From Gloeopeniophorella convolvens (lineage: Eukaryota; Basidiomycota; Agaricomycetes; Russulales): a DNA stretch of 64,000 nt. The stretch lies in the NCBI GenBank assembly GCA_022496205.1, contig WTXD01000047.1, positions 124,001 through 188,000 of the forward strand. Direction: 5' to 3'. Made by a program: the position numbers and the translations under genes. Below the pieces are notes generated by a model that worked only from the letters and a program-made list of their open reading frames with translations, did no database searches and was not told where the DNA came from. This document shows, piece by piece, positions 38,636 through 48,773 of this stretch (positions are counted from its first letter, which is position 1; each line of letters begins with the position of its first letter).

Positions 38636-39285
38636 AGTTCATGTATTGCTGATCACATACTGCTGTGTCATATCAATTCAAATCATCATCTCGTCGATTC
38701 CTTTCGTTGCGTCTTCATGTTAGATCCCACAATATTGGTCGTCAGAGTCGTGAGCTGCACCATAACTTGAACTTGGCCGTTGACGCGTTTCACGTGCTGT
38801 AGATGACCAATCATGTGTTACGGCGCGTTCGAACCTCGACATGTCGACGCGTCGCGGCGTACGATTTCGACGACTTTGCATGAAGTCACGCTCCTACCTC
38901 TGTGTACTTGCAAAATTGGTGTCATAGCGCCACCAGTTCATATTCAAGTGGTCGACTTTCCATGTTCATGCAGCGTGAATTGCCAGGTGCAGAGCTCTCC
39001 ACCTCGGAAGGGTTTCGGAAGAACGAATCGCAGGTTGTATATAGGCATTAAGCACGCGCGCAGGCCCAGCCGTAAGTAATACTATAAAAAGACCCCAGTC
39101 GGTCACGGCCTTTGGGATACAATGTGTTCCGGGTGCGACTTAATTTGCTGCTGTGCCAGAGCTTCCGATAATGCCGTGAGAACAGATTACCATATATGTC
39201 TGTCAAAGGCAACGTGTCAGTTCAACTTTCGTGACGCGCTGGCCCAATTAACACCATTCCTTTCATCCTCACCTCCCTGTATACC
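38636..39285. promoter_or_regulatory. Intergenic region and promoter of the DnaJ/TPR gene
   Basis: 650 bases; TATAAAAA at 39083-39090 is about 200 bases before the next start codon. No coding frame supported. Confidence 0.45.
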
Positions 39286-41281
39286 ATGCCCCCGCCTTTA
39301 CTGGTTTACGGGCTCTCTCTCCTTTTTACAGCACTGTCTGTAGTTGCGGATCCAAGCGCAGCCGGTGCACTGTACCCTCCGGGTCTGCAACCACTAATTA
39401 ACCGCGCCAATGCGTTGCTGTCCGCCGGAACATTTAATGACGCAGCGAAAGCGTATTCAGAGGCTATAGGTACGTGTCGGTGCATACATAAACGATTGGA
39501 ACTGTGTGCACACCCTCGGGCCCTGCTCGCATTCCTGCCATGCGGACTATGAAGTCTGCGGTTGAATGTTTGGGACCTTGCAGGCGCAGTCTTGCGAGAC
39601 ACTCTGCTGTGTCTACTCGAGCAAGTCGTGCCATTGAGCTGATACAATATTTCTCTGCAGAGCAGTCACCGGTAGATCCTACGCTCTACTACAAGCGCGC
39701 AACTGCATATTACTCCCTTGGCCGACACGCGAATGCGCTTGCCGACTTCGATCAGGTCCTGACCCTGACATCGGACTCGTTCGACAGAGCGCACCTGATG
39801 AAGGCAAAAATTCACGCCAAAGAGGGCCGCTGGGTGGACGCGCGCGAAGCTCTCAAGCAATACCAGGCCAAGAATGACCCCGTCGCTCGTGACCTCCTAC
39901 TCGACGTGACCGACGGAGAGGCCGCGGCGCGCAAGGCGGCGCAGGCGCAGAAGGCGAAACTCTGGACGGCTTGCGAGGAGAGCGCCACGCAAGGTTTACG
40001 TGTTGCGTCACATTCAATCGCGTTGAGACAGCAACGCGCGAATTGCGCGCTTGCAGCCGGTGACTACGAGGAGGCTGTCGGAGACCTGAGGTACGTCTAG
40101 GCGCAACTTGTTTTCATCTCTCGCTCACCTTGTCGCAGCCGATTAACGCAGATCACTTCACCCTCAACGGACGCATATATGAACATCTTTCGCATATCCT
40201 ATTTCTACATGGATTCGACCGCATCTGCTACGGCAACGGCCAACCTTAAACAATGTTTGCATTACGACCCTGACTCCAAACCATGTCTCTCTGCGCACCG
40301 GATGATCAAGACTTTCGATAAGCAATTCAAGAAACTCGATCAGCTGATGGCCGCAGAAGACTGGCGGGGGATCGTTGACTTGGTTCTTGGATCAACCCCC
40401 AAGGACGCCACACCTGGCGCCCCAGGAAGCGGCTTCTTTGCCACATTCGAGGGTGCACTTGAACCGGATGCCGCTGCTCCACAGGTCGCAGTTGGTGTGT
40501 CCCTGCCCAAGAAAGCGAGTCCCCGAAGAGCTGCCATCTTGCGCGCTCTGTGCCGCTCGTATGTCCAGCTTCGTCAGGCTCGGGCGGGCGAGCAGTGGTG
40601 CGACGAGCTCCTGCGAATGTCGGGCACTGAGCGGGATATCGATGCACTCCTAGGCAAGGGCGAGGCTCTACTCGTACGTGAGCAGTGGGAGGAAGCTGTC
40701 CGGATATTCGAGCGAGCATGGGAGGCTAGTGGTGGTGGAAACCGTGAGGTGCGTCCTTTCACATTTGACCCCGGGTCGGAGCCGCGTGCTGACTGCGAAA
40801 TAGATCCATGCACGATTGTCCAAAGCGCAACGTCTCCTCAAACAGTCGAAGCAGAAAGATTATTACAAGGTGCTCGGCGTATCGCGTGACGCAGATGAGA
40901 AGACGATCAAGAAGGCTTAGTACGTGGCAGATATCAACGCGTCCAGTGTTTGCCCTGACGTGTCTATCTATGACCTATAGCCGCAAAGCTGCCCTCGCTG
41001 CCCATCCTGATAAGGGTGGTAGCGAAGCCAAGATGGCCGTCGTGAACGAGGCATACGAAGTGCTATCCGACCCTGAGCTGCGCCAGCGCTTCGACAATGG
41101 GGATGACCCCAACGACCCGATGCAAGGACAAGGGGGTCCCTTCGGGGGTGGCTCCGGTGGCCACCCGTTCGCGCACTTCTTCCAGCAGGCTTCAGGCGGT
41201 GGCGGTTTCCAGTTCCGCGGAGGTGGCGGTGGAGGACCTGGCGGAGGCTTCAAGTTCAATTTCCCAGGTGGCCGCCACTGA
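39286..41281 (+). CDS. ER luminal TPR-DnaJ co-chaperone (DNAJC3/P58IPK-like)
   Basis: Five exons: 39286-39469, 39661-40090, 40139-40748, 40804-40919, 40981-41281 (546 aa). A signal peptide (LLVYGLSLLFTALSVVA) is followed by TPR units (LYYKRATAYYSLGRHANALA, with DFDQVL; GRWVDAREALKQY; SYVQLRQARAGEQWCDELL). A J domain follows: KDYYKVLGVSRDADEKTIKK, then AYRKAALAAHPDKGG with the HPD triad near residues 456-458 and VNEAYEVLSDPELRQRFD. The tail is Gly/Phe-rich. Known role: the J domain stimulates BiP/Kar2 and the TPR part binds unfolded proteins in the ER. Intron 1 is unusually long (191 nt). Phases agree throughout. Confidence 0.95.
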
Positions 41282-41813
41282 GTTTAATCGCATTTGTTAC
41301 GACGCTGTCCGAGTCACCCTACTGTATTTGCTATCTGTGCATTATCACGTACCGTATGTTTCGAGAGATCTGCTTCTCAATTGGAGACGAGAAGCACACG
41401 ATTACGTCATACATATTTACGAGCCTGCTCTTAAATTCGCCACCCGTTTCAACTCGCCATTTAATGCCCAGCTGGCTTAGTCTCCGGTGGTACCACATCT
41501 CATCTGGGAGACGACCATCGATTCATTGAGGCCAATCCATTATGCCCCCGACAAGTTCGACTTGGCAGCCAAAGGTCATGGGTTCGCGGGTCACGTTCCC
41601 GGCCCCCGGCGGGGTCAAACCTTCGCAGGACTTGCTCCTCCAGCGCCGCACCGCTCCTCTGCGATGACGAACCCTGAAAACCTAGCATCAGGATGTCTGG
41701 AGCTCCGAATGACACCATTAGGTCCGTTCTGCGGATGATAAGAGTTGCAGCGCTGGAGTGGCGGTGGCATCCTACTCGTTTCCCCGGATACCAGACCCCA
41801 GATCTCGCACATC
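41282..41813. other. Intergenic region
   Basis: 532 bases; no supported gene or motif. Confidence 0.4.
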
Positions 41814-42522
41814 ATGACAAGCTTTACGATACCGAGCGCGATTCAACATACGACAGCCTCGGTCTTTGTACTCCTTTCGTGCGTCTCCCCTGCCATGGCT
41901 TTGCCATTATCGTCGCGTCGCCGTCGCGGCCGCATCCGCGGGGGCGGCATCGCAGGAATCGTGATCGGTCAGCACCATGGACAGTATTGAATATACACGA
42001 CGCACTGACCTCACGTGCGGCCCTGCACCACAGGCGCATTGGTGCTCCTCTTTGCATTGGTGCTCCTCATCGCCATCATGAGACGGCGGCGGCGTACGGC
42101 AGCTTCTGGCGCGATGCCAATCGGCGCAGGACCAGGCATGGGTACTGCTGCTGGCGCTGGCGCACCGCGCCGCCCCGGGATGTTCTCGTTCTTTGGGCGC
42201 AGGGCGGGCGCTGGTGGAGGTGCCGCTATGCCACAGGCAGGGTACACGCAACCTGCTGGTGGAGGGGGATTCGCTGGGAGGTCCGGGAAAGAAGCGCAGC
42301 CCCCACCTTACAACAATGTGAGCCTATAGCTCTCATCGTATTAAGTGGATGTTGTGCTGAGTATAGCGCGTCAGGGAATCACCCCGGTCCCACCAGCCGC
42401 AGCTCCTGGGGTAAGTCTTTTGAAGAGTGAGGTGGTGCGGAGGCTGACTTTAAGAACCCCCCACCCCCCAGGGAAAGCAAGATGGCCAGTTCGTCGGTGG
42501 CTTCCGTCCCAATGCTGTCTAA
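41814..42522 (+). CDS. Small single-pass membrane protein with Pro/Gly-rich cytosolic tail
   Basis: Four exons: 41814-41967, 42034-42317, 42375-42410, 42472-42522 (174 aa). An N-terminal hydrophobic signal (ASVFVLLSCVSPAMALP) is followed by a short basic segment and one membrane span (GIAGIVIGALVLLFALVLLI) ending in a stop-transfer Arg cluster (MRRRRR). The cytosolic tail is Gly/Ala/Pro-rich, with AQPPPYNN and the C-terminal QFVGGFRP. I recall Agaricomycete small membrane proteins ending in this motif, function unknown. PPPY is a potential WW-domain ligand (inference). Exon 3 starts at the second AG (CGTCAG, 42371-42374 region); the earlier AG gives a stop. Confidence 0.8.
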
Positions 42523-42838
42523 GGATGTAAATGTAGCGGTTGACTTATAAGCTCGATGATGAAACACATGACCATCTGGCCTCGGGCGGACTTATGTATT
42601 TTATAATGGACACGTTGTCTCGTTCGCACTTGTGCTGTACACGTATAGTCACGATATGAAACACGCTGACCCAACGAATTGTGTGCATGCATGAGGATTT
42701 GTTGGGAACTTGATATTCGCAGTCCCAATTTGCTAGTCCCATGTTCGCGAAATGAAGTGCTTCGAGGGCAACAGGTGGTATAGATAGAATACACACTGAT
42801 ATGAGCTTATTGACATACAATACTTCCGGAAAGGAGAC
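42523..42838. other. Intergenic region between convergent genes
   Basis: 316 bases of 3' UTR and spacer; nothing seen. Confidence 0.45.
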
Positions 42839-44674
42839 TCAGAACAGGATCTCGTTCGCTTCACGAATGGCCTGAGCTTCGCCTGCAGTCGCATCATCTG
42901 GCAGTACGAACCGCTCGAACCCGATGACGCGGCGCCCCGCTTCGCCATCAGCGTGCTCCTTCCCGCCTCTGTTCAAGAAACGTGATTCGCCTTCGCCACC
43001 AGGAAAGTCGCTGGTTGCAGGGACGTGACGCGTAAGCGTCGCGCGTAATGGATATGGTGCGGTGGACGTACGGTGCAGGTAAACCCTCAATGAAGTGGTC
43101 TCGCTGGTATCGGAGGTAATCAGCGCTGAAATTGCTCGGATCAGTCCCAGCAGGATGCAGTGAGGAGGGCACGTGCTTTCGGACAGTGAGGGGGACTGCT
43201 GGAATGTACAACACAGAGGAATCGCCTTTGCCTCTGTGAAATCCCTCCACCGCATGTATAAGGTCACAGTGCCCTGAAGATGCATCCAATTCATGGGTAT
43301 CTGGTCTTTGCGTCGGAAATGCAAGGCTCACAGTAGATCTGGTCGCCAGGCTCAACACGCGGCGCGGACACCATAGTGCGCGAGAGCTGTAGATGTGGAT
43401 GCGTCTCCTCGCTCAGTTCCTGTCCCTTTGCGACATGCGATCCTGGGAACGCTGTGCTCTCGAGGTCGATGACCCAGTCGTCCAGCGTAGCTCCCTGTGT
43501 CCTCGGGCGGAAGAACGGGCGCAGCATCATGTACGCCGTCGCGAGTTTCAGCAGCGGCGCAACACGCAACGTTCCCTCCCCCGGGCCCGTCGACGACAGC
43601 GCCGTCCAACCCTGCCACGGGCGGAAGACCGAGCACTGACTCCTGTTATATATGAGCGTTGCGGTCCTAAATGAGGTGGGAAGGGGCCAGCTTACGGAGC
43701 GTTGTAGAGGTCTTGTTTTGCATTTAGGCGCGGCGCAGCATCAAACGGATCGTGTGCGCGCCAGCGCCCAGCGAGGATCGCACCGAAGCACGCGCGGTAG
43801 TTGGGGTCTTCCCAGCGTTCGAGAGAGCCACCGTCAATGTGTGGACCGAGCACAAAGGAACGGTCGCCTGGCTGCCGGATGCGGAAGCGGTCGTAATAGC
43901 TGATCGGAGTGCGTAGGCTCAGTTTGGCATCGGGGTTGGAGGCGTGCCAGAGCCCGAGGAGCGCGCGCTGGGTTTGTAGAAGTGCAGGATGCGTGCGTGC
44001 AAGCGTTTGAGCGATGGAGTTGTATATCTCGAATACCTGGACATTGCCCTCGGGGAAACCTATAACCATGGATGGGATGGGATGGGATGGGATGGGATGG
44101 GATGGGATGGGATGGGATGGATTATACACGGCATATACTAGATAGTGTGGGCGTACCTTTCACTCTGTCGCGATTCAACGTGGCATACTCCTTCAGCGAT
44201 TGCTTCCATCCTAACGCTTCCTATAGGCAGCAGATCAGCGGACCGCCAAGAGTGCAAGCAGCATTCAGCAGACCTCACGTGGAACACCACCTCGTACAAG
44301 GACTACACCTCTCTTGCGAATCTCCTCAATCTGATCCTTCGACAGTCCGTTCTCGATATCCGAGAACTGCACAGACGGTACGATCTGCAAGGCGCGACGG
44401 CGTCAGCGTTAGATACTCATGACAATGGCGCACGGAAAACATTTCGCACGTCAGTACCCTTCGCAGCAACCTCCTTCGTAGCTACACGCAGCTCCTCTAC
44501 CACCTCGCGCCAGCTCTGCACGAGTGCATCATTCCAGATCGACTTCTTCAGTTCTGAAAAGCGCGCAGGTAGCGCTGCTTCCGCACCGCCAGACAAGGAT
44601 GTAAAGACAGACGCTATCGAACCCTCTTCCTTCTGCTTGCGTGCAGGCGAGATGGTAGCAGTGGCAGTGGCCAT
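42839..44674 (-). CDS. DUF1479 family protein (possible Fe(II)/2OG-type oxygenase fold)
   Basis: Eight exons, high to low: 44450-44674, 44274-44384, 44157-44220, 43696-44059, 43332-43642, 43177-43273, 43072-43125, 42839-43010 (465 aa). Family blocks: LPARFSELKKSIW, QIEEIRKRGVVLVRG, FPEGNVQVFEIYNSIAQTLA, SYYDRFRIRQPGDRSFVLGP then HIDGGSLERWEDPNY, CSVFRPWQGWTAL, GDQIYWHCDLIHAVEGFHRG and DFPGGEGESRF. HIDGGS and the later WHCDLIHAVE resemble the H-x-D ... H pattern of 2-oxoglutarate oxygenases (inference; no reaction is established to my knowledge). Intron 3 carries a (GATGG)10 repeat. Intron 6 (43126-43176) is GC-AG with donor GCACGT, giving TVRNADYLRYQR. Confidence 0.92.
44071..44120 (+). repeat. 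(GATGG)10 pentanucleotide microsatellite inside an intron
   Basis: Ten perfect tandem copies of GATGG (50 bp) inside intron 3 (44060-44156) of the DUF1479 gene. The intron is 97 nt, against about 50-65 nt for its neighbours, so the repeat accounts for most of the excess length. Confidence 0.97.
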
Positions 44675-46729
44675 GTACCGTCTCGGTGCGGAGAGCTGCG
44701 CTGAGGCGCACGGGGATACACGCAGATAATGGAGATGAGAGACGCGGCGCATGTAGGGCACACAGTCCGCTGTACAGAAGTATGGGATGTCGTGATGCCT
44801 TCACGCGGCCCAGCTATTAAATATAAAAGAGCTAGGAGGGCGCTTAGAGCAATGGGGATGTAATGTCTCACAAGTACGTTAACACGTGAGGGGCGCGGGG
44901 GCGGGGATTTCTCCGAAGTTTCCCCGGAGTGTAGCCCAACGACTCGGGACAGGCTGCGCGGTGTGATATGTTAAATCGAACACGAGGACTCGTGCGAGCG
45001 CGCGGCCGGAAGCTGGTCAGCTGATGACAGGGAGGCGAGGGAGCACTTTTTCGAATGATAGCGTTTACTTTTGCCCGATGAATGAGCTCGAAGCCTTGAA
45101 GCATGGCTGGTAGATCCATTGGGTAGACGTTAAACGGTCGCACGACGCGGCCAGTCCTTGCCGCGGTATGAACTTTGAAAGTAGCGTCACTTTACGCAAG
45201 AGCCAACGAGAGGTTGCTGCGCTTGGAACTTCGAAGCCTGCGCTCATGACGGATGCCATTCAGGTTGTGGCGGCGATTAAGGACACTTCGTGGTAGGTTG
45301 AGGTGAAGTCGTGAAGATCTACATGTCAGGTTTCAGGGAAGATAGACTTCCGGGAAGACCTGTGACAAGTTGTATGCTACGAACAGATAGTATTGGCAGT
45401 GCTTACCCATGCATCCCCTGGCTATCCACCGCCCTAGATGTCATGATACCCAATGCCCCAAGGTGGCCGCACAGCGAGAGTCACGACCCGTTGTATATAA
45501 CTGCGTATGGTAGGAGAACAGCAATGATTGCAGGAATGTCGGGCTGTAAACGCCTGGCACAAAGTGTTGCGATCGGATCGCGCGCGCAGCGCGTGTGCGT
45601 GAGCTCTCCCCGCACTCGCTCGGAAAGTCGGCGTCGTGCGCGCGTGGTTTCAAGCTTGCGCGGCTGCCAATCAAAATAGGTTTATTATGGACTCTAAGTA
45701 GCATAAAAGCGATGTACTTACGACGCGCAAACGCTGCGCGTTTGCCGAGAATCGACCGTACATTCAACACAAAGTCAGCTAGCACCACCGCCGACACACC
45801 TTGTCAGAAGATGGATACATGCGGTGATTGCACATATTTTCGGATCGAAGATTGACGCACGGGGAAGGGCCGAGTTAAGACGAGAGGAACACAGGGCGCG
45901 GCGGGTGTGATCGACCGAGTGTTGACTTCAACGGGTGTACCGCATACACGATTCGGAATTTACCAGCTGCAGAGTGGGATCAAGCGTGATAGAGGGAGGA
46001 AGGTGCAAAACAGGACTTTTTGCTGCGCATGCAATCGCAATAGAGGTGCAGGTCACAGTGGCAGACGCTGGAGAAGGTGCCCTCCGGCGTCCGTCGGTAC
46101 TAAACCCAGAGCACCAGACCGGCGGCTCTCCGGAGACGGTGCAGACGCCCGCCGACGTCACCGAGAGTTCGCGCCCTCGCCGCGGCCTGCGCCTGCGATG
46201 CGATACGGAGGCGCTGCCGTACAGACGTCGCCCCTCGGCAGCCGCGGAACAGTACCTTCATGTACTTGTGCTCTGACCTTCACCCGCAAGTAGATTGAAA
46301 CGACAACCTGCTATATAAGAATCAAGCCGACAGATTGGCCACAGGTTGCGATGTGAGGTCTTTGTTTATTGCGCAATTAGAGCATCAAGCGTAACGCGTG
46401 AATAGGCAGTGCGAATAAATCTACGGTGGGGACGGGGGACAGAACAGGACAAAGCAGGATAGACAAAACAGGTAGAATACACGAGCAGGGTCAGTGTGGG
46501 GGCGGGGCATTACACACCAGCGATCAGGCATCGCAAAATACTGAGCGTAACAAGTACTCCGGGAGGTGGTCGACACGCTGGAGGGGTGGAAGTGAGGGTA
46601 TCCGAGCAGGCAGAACTAAGACTAATAGACCATTCATAAATAGGTATGTGTTACTGTATGGATGTCATCATGCTTCAGTCCGTTGCGTTCCAGTCCTCGT
46701 GCACATGCCACATGCGGTGGTCGTAGTCG
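44675..46729. other. 2 kb gene-poor region
   Basis: Contains the promoter of the DUF1479 gene (AT-rich TATA-like TATTTAA on the minus strand near 44815-44825) and the 3' flank of the zinc-finger gene. Frames such as 45935-46276 (+) show no domain or splice pattern. Nothing else supported. Confidence 0.4.
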
Positions 46730-48773
46730 TCATACAGCTTCGATTTCGTGCTTCACCCATGCTGCAGCGGGCACTGGGCCCGCGATAGGCTTGCCTCCGC
46801 TCGCCTCGGCCGCGTCGACTGCCGCGAGCAGATCCGCGTCGGCATCATCAGCCTCCTCCGCTTCCGCCTCACCCTCAGCATCGCTCTCGCCGCTGGATAG
46901 CAGGCGCGCGAGTTTCACCGGCGGCGCGCCATTGCGGTGCAGCGCGGGCGGTGGAACGGGCGGCGAGTGCGTGCGCGAGCGCGACGACGCACTTTCGTCC
47001 TTTGGTTGCGGCGCGCTCAGCGACGATGCGTTACTCCGTGGTGACACCGCATCGCGCTCGCGCGCCGAAGAGCTGTACGGACGCAGGTGGGAGCCGGCAG
47101 GTGGGTGCTGCACAACGACCGTATCCGTGCGCCCAATAGAGCGGTCCGAGCCTTGCGAGGCCCCAGTGCCAGCGTGGGTGTGGGAGTGGGGGTGGTCGCG
47201 CTCAGCAACGTGGGCCTGGGCGTGCACGCGTGCGTGCACGAACGCGGGGACCTGGCTGTGCGGGTCAAGCGTGCCACGCCGCTCGACGCGCTTCATTTTC
47301 TTGCGGCAGCGATCGCAGACAGTGCCGGGACCGTCGGGGCCTGGGCCCCACTTCTCGACGCACTTGCCGTCCTTGTAGCGGCCAGGCAGCCCACATTGCC
47401 GACAAATGCGCTGGCCTTTGTCATTTGTAGCCGGGTACCCGCCTGGGGGTATCGCCGGGAGACTAGTGGTACCCACAAGCGAGCGGGCGGAAGGGGCAGC
47501 CGATACGGAGGGGGTGACGTCTGCAAACTGCGGTCAGCTCCATGGAAGAAGGAGAAATGAATATTGCTTACCGCCAGCCTTGGGCCGCTTTCCAGGGGGA
47601 CCCGTGACGGGGGGAGCGAAAATATGTGTTTGGAGGGTCTGATACTGGCTTTGGGATTGCGGCTGCGCTGGTACAAGATTGGGACTGATAGCATTAGACG
47701 AGGTGCGGATGGAATGTGGCGGACGATAGTCAGGCGAGCGCGACCGCCGAAGAGAGGATGCCGGGCGGACATAGGCAGGGGGCGGCGCGGGATACGTGTG
47801 GCTAGGGGGCGGTGAGGGCGGTGACGCACGATGATCGTCTGTGGCTTCGAGAAGAAGTTCATCGAGAGACATGGACGAGCTTCGACTGCGCGTGGGAGAG
47901 AGGGAGAGGGACGGGGAGTGCACTTGACGCTCTAGACGGCGGCCGCGTGCCGCAGGATGCTGTGCGGGGTAGGCGAGGTGGAAATGGTTCATGTCAGGGG
48001 TGCTATATGAAGGTGGGGCGTGTAGGCGCGAGGCCTATGCGACGCGGGGGAATCATGAGCACACTGCACGCGTTTCATGTGTGGCGGATACGTACCTCGG
48101 CGGGGTAGCGAGCGCCACGGTCGGCACGGAGGCGCTTGGGAGGCGGCGCGTCATCGGCGCTGTCGTCGCGGTGGCGGACGCGGGGAGGCAGGCCAGCGGG
48201 GGCGGGAGGCGGGGGGAACGTCGGGAACGTCTGGGCAGCGGCTACCGGAGCGCGTGTCGACGAATGGTGGGAGCGACGAGGTTGATAGGGAGGCAGAGGG
48301 GCGAGCGAGAGCTTGTTGGAGGTGTCGCGAAGCAGCTGCGAGAAATGGGAGCGGGCATCGGACAGATGGACCTCCGAGGTCTGGAGGTATCGGTCGAGAT
48401 CTACCCAAGCTTCCGAGATGGCGCGTAAGCGGGCCTCTGCGGCCTCTCGAGCGGTGTGCTCGGCGTCGACGCGCGAGCGGAGATCAAGGATTGCCCTGAC
48501 CGCGGAATCCGGGTAAGTGGAGAGCGGGGGAGACGCAGAATCATCAGCAGCTGCGGCGGAGGCGCCGGAGGGCTTGAGGAGGGCAAGGGTCTGCTCGGCG
48601 CGCTCGTAGCGGGAGCGGGCGGTGGCTAGGTCCTTGGAGAGGGTCTCATTGTCAGCGAGGACGGTGGAGAGGATGTGTGCGAGCTGGGAGGGGGAGCTGG
48701 TGTGGGCGTTGTTGGGGTTAGCGCTGGAGGCGCTGCTGGGGAGAGGGGGAGGGGGAACTGGGGAGCGGGACAT
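46730..48773 (-). CDS. GATA-like zinc-finger protein with N-terminal coiled coil
   Basis: Three exons, high to low: 48096-48773, 47572-48034, 46730-47520 (643 aa). A heptad-rich segment at about residues 25-150 (LAHILSTVLADNETLSKDLA; TAREAAEARLRAISEAWVDL) precedes a long disordered Ser/Pro/Arg region. The zinc motif near residue 420 is CRQCG, then KDGKCVEKWGPGPDGPGTV and CDRCRKKMKRVE: two CxxC pairs about 23 residues apart with an RCRKK end, as in fungal GATA-type variants, but with an extra Cys between. The tail is Ser-rich with an acidic stretch (EAEAEEADDADADL). It is probably a nuclear regulator; targets unknown. Confidence 0.85.
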
